Shown here in pieces: positions 1-11,942 of a DNA stretch of 64,000 nt (positions within the stretch are counted from its first letter, which is position 1; each line of letters opens with the position of its first letter). The notes beneath the pieces are model-generated. The model saw only the letters and a list, made by a program, of their open reading frames with translations. It did not search any database and had not been told where the DNA came from. Location: NCBI GenBank assembly GCA_016647705.1, contig JAENRU010000279.1:310001-374000 (forward strand). Reading direction: 5' to 3'. The position numbers and the translations under genes were made by a program. The stretch comes from Eucommia ulmoides (lineage: Eukaryota; Streptophyta; Magnoliopsida; Garryales; Eucommiaceae).

Positions 1-795
1 GCATTTTGACTCCTTATGTGGTTTTGAAGCCGTTGAGGGCGAGCATGTTGGCTGCATCGCTACATCGAGCCATGGGGGGTGTTGTGAACAAAGGGAGTTA
101 TCGCAATGGGGAGGTTCCGAGTTTGTCTCTGAGGAATCTCCTTCTTGGGAGGAGGATTGTGGTTGTGGACGACAACAACGTGAACCTTAGGGTGGCTGCG
201 GGTGCACTGAAGAAGTATGGGGCGGATGTGGTATGTGTTGATAGCGGCGAAAAGGCCATCTCTTTGTTGAAGCCGCCACACCTGTTCGACGCCTGTTTCA
301 TGGATATCCAGATGCCTGAAATGAACGGGTATGCAATTTTTTGATGAATATATTTTTCTTGAAGTTTAGTTTCATTGATGTGTTTACGTGTGTCTTAGTA
401 TTTCTTTTCTGTTCCCAGAAATTTGTTCTAAAATTCTTGGATTAGAAACATGTTTTTAGCATGTTTTTTTAAATCCAGGAATATAAACTCTAAACAAACG
501 AGGCCTTAAATAGTGATCTCGTGTACTTTCCCACAGATTTGATGCAACAAAGAGGATCCGAAAGATGGAATTCAACATCAACAATCGCATCCGAAAAGGG
601 GAACTCTCTTTGGAAGCTCACAAAAACGTTTCGAAATGGCATGTTCCCATTTTAGCCATGACTGCTGATGTGATTCAGGCGACACACGAAGAATGCCTGA
701 GATGTGGTATGGACGGTTATGTTTCAAAACCGTTTGATGCTGAGCAACTTTATCGTGAAGTTTCCCGTTTTTTGAAAAACCAGAAAAATGTATGA
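1..795 (+). CDS. AHK3: Cytokinin receptor histidine kinase, C-terminal receiver domain (partial, 2 exons)
   Basis: This is the 3' end of a hybrid histidine kinase that senses cytokinin and relays phosphate to HPt proteins. The gene enters from the left edge. Exon 1-328 joins exon 537-795 through a GT-AG intron (329-536) that splits a Gly codon. The visible 194 residues contain the C-terminal receiver domain: the acidic pair DD (codons at 168-173), the phospho-accepting Asp in MDIQMP (codon 303-305), the conserved Thr in AMTADV and the Lys in VSKPF (codon 727-729). Wording such as RVAAGALKKYGADVVC, ISLLKPP and EQLYREVSRF matches the AHK3 branch better than AHK2 or AHK4 as I remember those proteins. 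The stop is TGA at 793-795. A start inside either exon would be spurious. The kinase core, CHASE domain and membrane segments lie outside the window. Paralogue assignment is from recall. Confidence 0.93.
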
Positions 796-2199
796 GGCGG
801 AAAAAAGGGCGTTTGTCGCCTTCACGCATAATGAAGCAGCGCTCGGTTTGCCTCGAAAAATCCTGTTCTCGAATTCTTTCCAGGTGAGTTTCTTTGCCAA
901 ACACCAACTTACGAGTATTGTTTGGTCACGTTCTCTTTTTCTCAAGACACATTTTAGTAACATGCGGTCGATACTTAAAATTATGGCTAGAACATTTTTT
1001 AGTAACGTTTTCTTCAAGTACTAATTTGTTTTTTAAGTAAAAAAATGTTTATTTTTGAAAATAGTAAAAAATATTTTAAAAAGAAAATAGTAAAAACATG
1101 ATTTTAATTACTTTTGAGTTTTTTTATTTAATCATTTATATTTGGATAATATTAAAATATAAAATCTGCATTATTAAATATGTTATTTTATTTATTTTTT
1201 CCTCCAGGAAATATGTTTATTTTATTGAGGAAGGTGTACATACAAGTCATTTATTTGTGGGGATGTATAGATTGCTTTGTGACCCGGAAAACATAACCCG
1301 ACCCTTGATATATCATCTTTGACCCGAAATTGCCTGGATTTGGATGAGGAAGGCCATCTTCATCATTCATGGGTTCTTTTTTTTTTTTTTTTTTGTATCA
1401 TAGAGATTGATTTTTAGAATAATGTGTATATTTTTAAACATAGGATGTAAGACTACTTATTCATGTGTAACTTATACACTATTTACTACCACAATTTTCG
1501 TAGGTCTATTGTAATAATTTATGTAATTTTATTTTTTTTCCGGTTCAAATCGAGAAACAGTGTAAGTAATATTTATACTTTTTTTGGATCACATAATGCC
1601 TTAAAATTTTGTAATCATTCTACTTTTATTTAAATCAGTAATTTGTAATTTTGGACTTTGACGTGTACCAAATTTTTTTTATAGAGATTTTATGAGTATT
1701 TTGAACTTGTTGTTCTCCTTCATAGAATTTTTTTACAAAAAGATTATATATTTTTGTATATTTTTGAGTATTTAACAGAGAGAGATTATCGAAATTATCG
1801 TCCATAATATTTCTTAAAAACAGTTAGGTGTATGTTAGCTGAATATTTTCTGTTTAAATTTGTATTGACAAAAATGATTTGGGTTGTTGTGAGATGATTA
1901 ATAAATTGTCATAGAGAACAAAGTGAGATTTTGGTTAAACTTTAGGGTACAAAATATCAAAAAAAAAAATAGATGATACATTGTTTCGAGATTTATAAAA
2001 TCACAAAGATAAATTTAAAATAAAGTTGTAACGTAAAAATTTTAGGGAAATATTTTTAGAGGTCTTAAAATTCTAAAAATAATTTTTTAAAGACCGTTTC
2101 AAGTATAAAAAAATTATTGTTACAGAACTCCATAAAATAATATTTTTATAGGATAAGACTTTTGGACAAAATTTTTAAAATTTCAAGAGATATGCGGTG

Positions 2200-2230
<31 letters not shown>

Positions 2231-2392
2231 CTAACTCTAAATTTCTAAATTAAATTCAATTTTAACCATCTATCTTTTGTTGTTATTATTATTTTTTTTA
2301 ATATTTTCATTTATTGATATCTAATTTCCTTTAAAAAAATAGAACATGGAGTTATTGACAAATATTTTGAATATGAATGCTGTACCAACAGC
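796..2392. other. AT-rich intergenic DNA between the receptor gene and the tRNA
   Basis: The first part must include the 3' UTR of the receptor gene. The rest is very AT-rich with homopolymer T runs near 1,376-1,394 and 2,206-2,230. I see no convincing coding exon, RNA gene or complete transposon; the short open frames have low-complexity composition. Confidence 0.6.
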
Positions 2393-2474
2393 GTCGATAT
2401 GTCCGAGTGGTTAAGGAGACAGACTTGAAATCTGTTGGGCTTCGCCCGCGCAGGTTCGAACCCTGCTGTCGACG
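2393..2474 (+). tRNA. tRNA-Ser (anticodon UGA)
   Basis: This is a complete 82-nt class II tRNA. The acceptor arms GTCGATA and TGTCGAC pair with one G-T wobble, followed by discriminator G at 2474. The anticodon stem ACAGA/TCTGT encloses the loop CTTGAAA, so the anticodon is TGA at 2426-2428, reading UCA serine codons. A short variable arm (GGGC-TTC-GCCC) is typical of serine tRNAs. The internal promoter boxes are present: an A box starting near 2400 (TGTCCGAGTGG) and a B box, GGTTCGAACCC. No intron is present. A CAA motif lies a few bases upstream, as is common for plant tRNA transcription starts. No CCA is encoded, as expected for a nuclear gene. Confidence 0.97.
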
Positions 2475-2476
2475 AA

Positions 2477-2481
2477 TTTTT
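2477..2481 (+). terminator. RNA polymerase III terminator of tRNA-Ser
   Basis: A run of five T residues begins two bases after the tRNA discriminator base, the usual Pol III stop signal. Confidence 0.85.
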
Positions 2482-2717
2482 ACCTTTTGCCTTTATTATT
2501 AAAAGTGGAAAAAATACGAGGAGTGGGAGCGTTTCTTTTACGCAGCGCGCTCATATTTACAGAAACTACCCCCTTTCTCCTCTATTATCAAAACCCTTCC
2601 GAATTCCGCCCCCATTTCTGCCCTTCTGCTTATCTCTCTCTTGCGTTCGTGGAAGCGCAGCCGATTTAGCGGCATTGCCGAGGCAATAGTATTCAGGCGT
2701 AGCGTCGTGCGGCGGCG

Positions 2718-5484
2718 ATGGATCCAGACTCGTTGTCGAAGGCGTTCGTAGAACACTACTACTCGACCTTCGACGCGAACCGCCCCGGTCTTGCGAACCT
2801 GTATCAAGATTCGTCGATGCTGACCTTCGAAGGCCTGAAGATCCAGGGTTCACAGAACATCGTAGCCAAACTTACTAGTCTTCCCTTCCAGCAGTGCCAG
2901 CACAGTATCACCACCGTCGATTGCCAGCCCTCTGGCCCCGCCGGCGGCATGCTCGTCTTCGTGTCCGGCAACCTTCAACTCGCAGGCGAACAGCACGCTC
3001 TCAAATTCAGTCAGGTATTCTTTTGGAACTCCTATATATGACTTTTCTTGTTTAGGGTTTTCTATATGTTTGATAACGTGTTCTTTTGTTTTGTTTGTTT
3101 GTGTTTGTGTATTTAACGTTATTCTATCATTTGATCTGTCATTGAGTGATCTGATCTGAGAAAATTAACCTAATAACCTGCATATATTTCAATGGACTTA
3201 ATTATCTGTAGGTGTTTGAGCGTATCGCAAAAAGACGTGAATGAATATACCTTAAGAATATATATTACAAGTTGTCATAAATTGATCGATTGTCCTTTCC
3301 GTAATTCTTCATATCGTTCGGAATTAACTTATGTAACCCTAAAAGTGATTTGGATTTTCAATGCTTTTCCACATGGCAGACATTGAGTTTCTCTTTGTCT
3401 CCTTCTCCAGAGAGATTTAGTATGGGTTCTAGTAATCAACTGTTTAGGGTTTAGACTCTCTAGGGTTTCTTGTTCTTCCTCGATGATTGTATTTGAAGAT
3501 TTTACAAATCTGAGTACACTCTGTGACGAATTAAGATTTTCTTGTTCTTCCTTGTTTTTTGCTCTTGTTCTGTTCCCTTATTGCCCTTCAGTACAGTCAC
3601 TGCTTCTGATTTTGTATCTGTTCTGAAAACTGGATCAATTACATGTTTTATTCCCTCTTTCTTGAGCTTCCCTTTGCCTCATTTTTCTTGTGGCAATGTT
3701 CAGTGATTTGGAAACAAGGCACTGGCCTTATTTATTCACTATGCTTAATTTCGCTGGAAGAACTTCATATGTTCTCTCTGCAAAATCGGTTTTGTTAAAT
3801 TTCATTAACCTTTCCAGGTGTTTTGGGGTCATGAGGTCTTATTACAGACACACCTCTCCACTTGTTACAATTGCATTGTCCTCCCCTTTGCTTCAAAAAG
3901 TGTTTTCGTCTTTATATTCCAAGCATGAAATTCATATACATACAATAATACATATATCAATGTCGTAAAAAGCACGGGCGCAAGGCAGGGCGTTTTAACA
4001 TGTTCTGGGCGGGCATAAGCCCTGAGGCGTGGGGCGTGAGCCTCATGAAATATGATTTTTAAAATATATAAGAATTAGAAAATACCTAAAAATAATTGTA
4101 CAGAAAAAATATAAGATGACAAAAAAAATAAAGCAGTTATCTCCTTTGATATTTTCTTTAAAAAATTAAGAAAGAAAAAGTTTGAGTCTTTTACTAGAAT
4201 TCAAGGAAAAATATTGTTTGTTAGAGGATATATGACAAAATAAAGAATAATATTTAATAACATCCCTAAATAGGTTAGCCTCATATGCAAAATAGAATTT
4301 CAATAAAATTACTATTTATGATTCATATCTTTTCTCTTCTTATCATTTTATCCATATTTATTTTTCATATATATATATATATATATTTAATTATATATAA
4401 TAGTTTAAAAAAATTAAAAAATTATATATAATTGTTTTTTTAGAGTTATGATCTTCCTATTATCCATGATTTTTTATTATTATTATTATTATTTTGATTT
4501 TCAATCATGTTCTTTTAAACACTGCAGAATTTAGTTTTGTGATAGAAGTACCAAAAAATAGTGTTTGTATTGAGGTATAATGTTTTTATTGTCCACGATA
4601 TTAAGTAGTTTATGTACTCTAGAAAATAAAATTTTGGGGTTGAAGAAGCGAAAGTAGTGTTTTTAGGATTGTTATTATCCATGATTTTAATTTTTGCTCA
4701 AGTACATCCTTAACTTCACAAATTGTAGTTTTTATAGTAAAACTGATGTTTTGAGTGAGTTATAGCCTGTTGTCCTCGCTATGATTTTTCATCACGTAGT
4801 TCCTTGACTCTATAAAATGTAGTTTTAAGATTGATGTAGCAAAAATGGTGTTTTTAGTGAATTATAACCATCTTAGCTATATTTTTGTTATTGTTCGCGA
4901 TTTTGAATTTTTAATCATTTGGTTCCTTTATTCTACAAATATGCAAGATTAGGATTAAATTAGCAAAAAATAGTTTTGTTAGGGTGCTATTGCCTTGATA
5001 TTGTCCACGAATTTTGTTGTTAATGAACTATTTTTTTTTGTTGTACGAAATGCAATATTAGGATTGAAAGTAGCGAAAGTGGGGTTTTTAGTGAGGTATA
5101 TTCTTGTTATTGTTTAGGATTTTATTTTTTAGTGATATTTGTGATGAAATTAGAAGAATTTTTTTTTTTTTAGTAAGCTTTGCATTGATCTTTCACTATT
5201 GAGATCGATGACTTTGGTGCAAATTAATTCATGTAACCGATCCTACTTAAATTGGACAAAAGTTTAGTTGTTGTAATTCTTTGAGTATAGAAAATGCAGT
5301 ATTAGGATTGAGGTGTGTTTTTAGTGAGGAGTCTTGCATTGTCTACCTTTTTGTTATGTATGACCATTTTTGTCCTAACATTGGTTGATTTGTGTTTTTC
5401 AAAAACCAGATGTTTCATTTGATGCCAACACCTCAAGGCAGCTTCTATGTCTTGAACGATATTTTCCGATTGAATTATGCTTGA
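2718..5484 (+). CDS. NTF2: Nuclear transport factor 2 (NTF2), 2 exons
   Basis: NTF2 is the small dimeric carrier that brings RanGDP into the nucleus and binds FG nucleoporins. Exon 2718-3014 encodes 99 residues, from MDPDSLSKAFVEHYYSTFD to LQLAGEQHALKFSQ. Exon 5410-5484 encodes the last 24, starting MFHLMPTPQGSF and ending DIFRLNYA before TGA at 5482-5484. The junction is CAG|GT at 3014/3015 and CAG|ATG at 5409/5410, both in phase 0. The total of 123 aa is the normal NTF2 length, and the whole single NTF2-like domain is present. The wording matches plant NTF2A/B closely. The 2,395-bp intron carries divergent tandem repeats (listed separately). The first ATG in good context was chosen as start; it gives the family N terminus. 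The 5' UTR probably begins between the tRNA and 2717. Confidence 0.95.
3968..4050 (+). repeat. Dispersed-repeat fragment in the NTF2 intron
   Basis: A short GC-rich island containing GGCGCAAGGCAGGGCG and GCCTGAGGCGTGGGGCGTGAGCC stands out from the AT-rich intron. Similar GGCG/AGGC-rich strings occur in dispersed plant repeats, but I cannot assign a family or see ends. Confidence 0.35.
4450..5330 (+). repeat. Divergent ~120-130-bp tandem repeats in the NTF2 intron
   Basis: About six or seven imperfect units follow each other. Each contains a version of 'aggattgaa-tagcaaaaa-tagtgtttttagtgag', then 'ttattgtccacgatttt', then 'agttccttgactctacaaaatgca'. Units differ by substitutions and small indels, so the array is old. 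The same unit occurs in the opposite orientation at both edges of the large array in the next gene (about 6,420-6,690 and 13,490-14,095), which ties these repeats to one family. Confidence 0.6.
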
Positions 5485-5903
5485 ACAAACCACAAGGATG
5501 ACGAGGTCAACCTCAACCAGAGAGGATTTATTGTTTGTTTGTTTGTTGTCTTCCTCTTTTTCAGAGGTTATAATTGTTAGCTGTTTGTTATTCCCGAACT
5601 TGTCTTTGTATTTTTTTCTTCTTATTGGCCCAAGTTAGTATGACCATAAAACATGTTTTCTAAATTAAACAACAATAGGGGTTGTTTTAAAGTTATAACT
5701 AATCAAATAACATTAAAAGTGACCCATAAATAAAGCTTCAAAGAAGAAAAGCAGCACAACAAAATTTCCAACTTTTCAAGCACAAAACAGTTCAGTTCTT
5801 AATGTTCTATGTACAATTACTGCAAAAAATGATAAATTTCACCCCTCTATCCTAAGGAATACAAATCACATTTCAATAAATTAAAAAAAAAAATCCAATT
5901 TCG

Positions 5904-8900
5904 TCAGTAGCCCGAGTCAACATCACTCATCTTGAGAGCAGCCATTGAAGAAACTTCACCAAGCTTTTCCATAATGGAAGGCTGCTGCTGCTTTCCAACT
6001 TCACCAAAAACAGGCAACTCAACATGGGGAAGCTCTTGAATCTTTAGGGCAGCCATTGAAGAGGCTTCACTAAGCTTTTGCTTTATAGAAGACTGTTTTG
6101 GGCGTGGCCTAATTAACCCCAAAATCATTCTGCCAACTGATCTAAGAGGGTGGCTGAATCCATCTTTTACCTTCAAAATCATGGAGACCTCAGAGAGCTG
6201 CCATGAAAGTGTGAGGACAATCATCACAGAGAGAAGGCAATGAGTCACAAAGTTCTGTTTCTTAATCTCCTTCAGCTCATTCAGTATCTCATCTTTCCCA
6301 ATTTCCTTCACCAAAAACATTTAAGAAAAATATTACCATGCCTAAAAAAAGAAGCTATGGAAGTAACAAGGCCATAGCAGACTATGCTAAAGCACAATAA
6401 AAATACAATTTTTTGTTCTGAAATTGCATTTGGTAGAGTAAAGAAAGAAGTGGAAATTACATTCTGAAACTATAAATTTTACAGCCAGAAAAGTACTTGA
6501 GCAAAACTCAAAATTGGGGACAATAATAAGGCTGCAACACATGAAAAACACCATATTATCACACAATTACTGGTAATAAAGAGGATATAACACACTAAAA
6601 ATACAATAAATTTTGCTACAAGTTAGAGTTAGAAAAGTATGCGAGTAAAAACTAAAAATTGTGGACAATAACACAAAAAATACCAATTTCTCAATTTTTT
6701 TCAAAAACTCGATTTTTTCAAATTTTGAAAGATTAAAGGGCAATCCAATACTACAAAACTCCCACTATGCGCGTGATCCAGGAAAGGGTCGGACCACTTA
6801 GGTCTATTATACGCAGTTTTATCTTACTTTTTTAACAAGAGGCTATTTCAACCACTCGAACACCTGACTTGGAGGTCACGTGACGACAACTCTTAACGTT
6901 GCACTAAGGCTCCCCTACAAATTTTAAAATTTTGAAAGACTATAGCTCATAAAAAAACTCGATTTCGATATTTTTATAAAAAAACTCAAAATGTTCAAAT
7001 TTTGATAGGCTATAACTCACATAAAAGCTCAATTTAACTAAATTTTTAAAAAAATCAAAATTTTAAATTTTTCAAAGGTTATAGGCTTATTGCTAAATAA
7101 AAAAAACAATTTTGACGTTTTATAAAAAATTCAAAATTTTCTAATTTTGAAAGGGTATAACTCACAAAAAAACCTAATTTTGCTAGTTTTCTGATAAACT
7201 CAAAATCTTCAAAAATTTAAAACTTATAACACAAAAAAAATCAGATTTCACTATTTTTATGAAAAAATAGAAATCTTGGGATTTTAAAAGGCAATGACTC
7301 AAAAAAAAAAAAAACTAATTTCTATACTTTTTTTAAAAACTCAAAATCTTCAAATCTTTTAAGGTTACAACTAAAAAAAAAAAAGATTTCGCACTGTTTT
7401 ATGAAAAACTCGAATCTTCAAATTTTAATGGGATATGGGATATAACAACTAAAAAACTCAATTTCACCACTTTTATTAAACACTAAAAATTTGAAAGACT
7501 ATACCTCACAAAAAAATCTGATTTCGCTACTTTAAAGAAAACCTTGAAATATTAAATTTTTTAAGGGCTATAGCTAAAAAAAAAAGTCAAATTTTGCTAC
7601 TTTTTCTTCAAATTTTGAAGGCTCACAAAAAAAGCCTACCTTTGCAATTTTTATGAAAAAACTCAAAATGTTCAAATTTTGGAGAGCTCACACAAAAACG
7701 TAATTTAACTACTTTTTTGAAAAATGCAAAATTTTAATATTTTGAAAGGGTATAGCTCAAAAACAAAAAAAAAAAAGGAACTTCGCTACTTTTATAAAAA
7801 CTAAAAATTCTAAAATTTTGAAAGACTATAACTTACAAAAAAAATCGATTTCGCTATTTTGATGAAAATTTTAAAATATTGAAATTTTGAAAGCCTATAA
7901 CTAAAAAAAGAAACTAATTTCATGGCCTTTTGAAAAAATCAAAATTTGAAAGGTTATAACTAAAAAAAAAACGATTCGCTACGTTTAAAATCTTCAAATT
8001 TTGATAGGTTATGGATCACAAAAAAACCTCGATTTCGCTAATCTTAGAATTTTGAAAGATTATAGTTAACAAAAAAGTTAGATTTCCTTATTTTAATGAA
8101 AAACTCGAAATCTTCAAATTTTGATAGGCTATAGCTAAAAAAAAAAAAACTTGATTTCACTAATCTTGGAATTTTGAAAGGATGCCCCCAAAAAAATCTG
8201 ATTTCATTACTTTAACGAAAAACTCAAAATTTTCAAATTTTGAAAGGATATAGCTCATAAAAATGTCCAATTTCACAAATTTAATGAAAAATTCGAAATA
8301 TTGGAATTATGAAACCCATAACTCACAAAAAAATCTTTCGCTACTTTTTCTACACTCAAAATTTTCAAATTTTGAAAGGTTATAATTTATTAAAAAAAAA
8401 TGATTTTGCGATGTTTTATGAAAAATGCAAAATATTAGCTTAAAAAAAAGTCTGATTTCGCTACTTTAATGAAAAACTAAAAAATTTGAGAGCCTATATG
8501 ATCACAAAAAAGACGGATTTCACTAATTTTTGAAAAACTCAAATTGTTCAAATTATGAAAGGCTATAACTCACAAAAAAAACAACAAAAATGCTATAAGT
8601 CAAATCAAAGTTTGATTTTGTTATTGTAACAAAAAACTCAAAGTATAGAAATTGCAAAAGGTTATGGTTCACAAAAAGTCTGATTACTCTACTTTTTAAA
8701 AAAAACTAAATTCTTCAAATTTCAAAGGCTTAGCTCAAAAAACAAAAAAAGAAAAAAACAAATTTTGCTTCTTTTTTTTTTTTTTTTTTTTTTCCTTCCG
8801 AAGAACTCAAAATCTTCAAAATGCAAAACTAGAAATCTTCAAATAAAGGCTATATGGCTCACAAAAAATAAAAAATAAAAAACTCGATTTCGCTACTTTT

Positions 8901-11900
8901 ATGAAAAACTCAAAATCTAAAATATTTGAAAGGAAATAGCTCACAAAAAAGTTCAATTTTGTTAATTTAATGAAAACTCAAAATTTCGAAATTTTGAAAG
9001 CTCATACCTTACAAAAAAAAAATCAAATTTCGCTACTTTTTGAAAAAACTCAAAAATTTCAAATTTCGAGAGGCTATAATTCACAAAAAAGCTCGATTTC
9101 GCAACGTTTTATGAAAAACTCAAAAATGTTCAAATTTTGATAGTCTATAGCTTACAAAAAAACACAATTTAGTTAATTTTATGAAAAACTCAAAATTCTA
9201 AAATTTTGAAAGGTTATATCTTAATACAAAGTTTGATTTTGCTACTTTAACGAAAAACTCGAAATATTGAAATTTCGAAAGGTTTACCTCACAGAAAAGC
9301 CCGATTTCGTTATTTTTTTAAAAATCTCAAAATCTTCAAAATTCAAAGGCCATAGGTCGCAAAAAAAAAAAAAAAAAAGATTTCGCTATATTAATAAGAA
9401 TTTAAAATTTTCAAATTTTGAAAGATTATAACTCATAAAAAAAATTGATTTCACTACATTTATTAAAAACTCAAAATCTTGAATTTTTTAAAGGTTATAG
9501 CTAAAAAAACCACTTGATTTTCGCTGCTTTTATGAAAAACTCAACATCTAAAAATTTTGAAGGGCGATCACAAAAAAGTTAGACTTCGCTATTTTAATGA
9601 AAAAATCAAAATTTTGAAATTTTGAAAGCCTACACCTCACAAAAAAAAAAAAAAATGGCCCAAATTCGCTATTTTTATTCAAAACTCAAAATTTTCAACT
9701 TTTGACAGACTAACTCACAAAAATAATCGATTTTACTACTATTTTAACAACTCAAAAATTTCAATTTTTAAAGGTTTAGCTGACCAAAAAAACCTCAATT
9801 TTGCTACTGTAATGAAAAACTCGAAAAATTGAAATTTTGAAAGAATATGATTCACAATAAAGATAGATTTTGCTACTTTTTTTAAAAAAAAAAAAAAAAC
9901 TTAAAATCATTAAATTTTTATAGGCTGCAAGCTCATAAAAAACTCGATTTCGTGAATCTTATGAAAAACTCGAAATATGAAATTTTGATAGGTTATAGCT
10001 CACACAAAAGATCGATTTAGCTACTTTTTGGAAAAACTCAAAATCTAAAAATTTTGATAGCTCACAAAAAAAATCGATTTCGCTATTCTATAATAACTCA
10101 AATTTTAAAATTTTGAAAGGTTGTAACTCACAAAAAAATCCTATTACGCTACATTTTTTAAAAACTTAAAATCTTCAAATATTTAAAGGTTATATCTCAC
10201 AAAAAAGCTTGATTTCGCTACTTCTATAAAAAAAAATCAAAATCTGAAAATTTTGAAAGATAGCTCACAAAAAAGTCTAATTTCGCTACTTTAATGAAAA
10301 ACTCCAAATATTAAAATTTTGAAAACCTAACTCACAAACAAGCTCGATTTCACTAATTTTTTTAAAAACTCAAAAATTTTAAATTTTGAAAGGTGATAAC
10401 CCAAAAAAAAAAAAAAAAAAAAAAGACAATGGGTGGGAGATCCCACATTTAAGTTCTAATTGGTCAAAAGTTCTAGAGGCAGTAAAAACTTTTAATTTAG
10501 TCTCATCTGTTTAAAAAGACGGAAATCTTGCACACGTGATAGTCACATGCTAGTTACATGTAACTACTTTGTGTGTAATGTTACTGTACTAGTTACATGT
10601 AATTACCTTTTATATATATCTATATATATAACAACTTTGTGTGTAAAAAATTTGTTAGATGTCACAAAATCACACAAAATACATATAATTAGTTACAAGT
10701 AACAAATTATATATAACTTTTTAGTTACAATATGTAATTAAAAAGTTTAATATTTTTCAGTAACATGTTCCAATAATATGTAACTTTTTCGTTACATGTC
10801 TCAGATATGTAACTAAAAAATTTGATATTTTTTCAATTACGTCATCAAATATTACACATATATATGTAACTATAACATGTAATTAAAGTACATGTAATAA
10901 AAAATACTCAAATATATGTGAAAAGTAACAATTATGAAATTGTAATTAACATTAATTACATGTAACAAAATTCACTATAAAAATCAAATGTGACTCTCTA
11001 CAATCCTTGCAAAATTCCTATAATTCTTGCAATGTGGGACTAAAATACAAATGAAATCTAACTTAAAGGACTAAATCAAAACCTAATAACACAAAAGGAC
11101 TTTTCACCAATTAAACTTTAAAAATTGGATTTTTCACCGATTTTCCCAAAAAAAAAAAAAATTGATTTCGCTACTTTTATGAAAAACTCAAATTTTTCAA
11201 ATTTTGAAAGATAGATTATAAAAAAACCAATATCACAACATTTTTTTAAAGACTCAAAATCTTAAAAATTTTAAGGATTATAGCTCACAAAAATATCCAA
11301 TTTCACTACTTTCGTGAAAAATTCAAAATTTTAAAATTTTGAAAGGCTATAAACTATAGCTTACAAAAAAAGACAAATTCACTATTTTTTTAAAAAACTC
11401 AAAATCTTCAAATTTTGAGAGTCATAACTCACAAAACTTTGAAAGGGTATAACTCACAAAAAATTTCGATTTCGCTACAGTTTTTAAAAACTCAAAATCT
11501 TAAAAATTTTAAAGGTTAAAACTCACAAAAAAAAAATCAATATCACTACTTTTATGAAAAACTCAAAATAAAAAAAAAATAAAAAATTGGAAGGTTATAG
11601 CTCTAAAAAAAGTATGATTTCGCTATTGTAATGAAAAACTTCAAATATTGAAATTTTGAAAGGTTATAACTCACAAAATAATTCGAAATCCTTACTTTAA
11701 TGAAAAACTCTAAATATAGAAATTTTGAAAGGTTATAGTTTACAAAAAAAGCCCGAATTCTCTAATTTTTTTAAAAATTCAAAATATTCAAATTTTGAAA
11801 GGTTATAACTTACAAAAAAAAAACTTGATTTCTCTACTTTTATGAAAAATTAAAAAATTTCAAATTTTGAAAGACAATAGATCACAAAAAAGTTCGATTT

Positions 11901-11903
11901 CAC

Positions 11904-11942
<39 letters not shown>

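Noticed and set aside
565-795. Independent 76-codon reading frame starting at the internal ATG
   Set aside because: It is the last exon of the cytokinin receptor gene; the upstream acceptor at 536 and exact receiver-domain continuity explain it.
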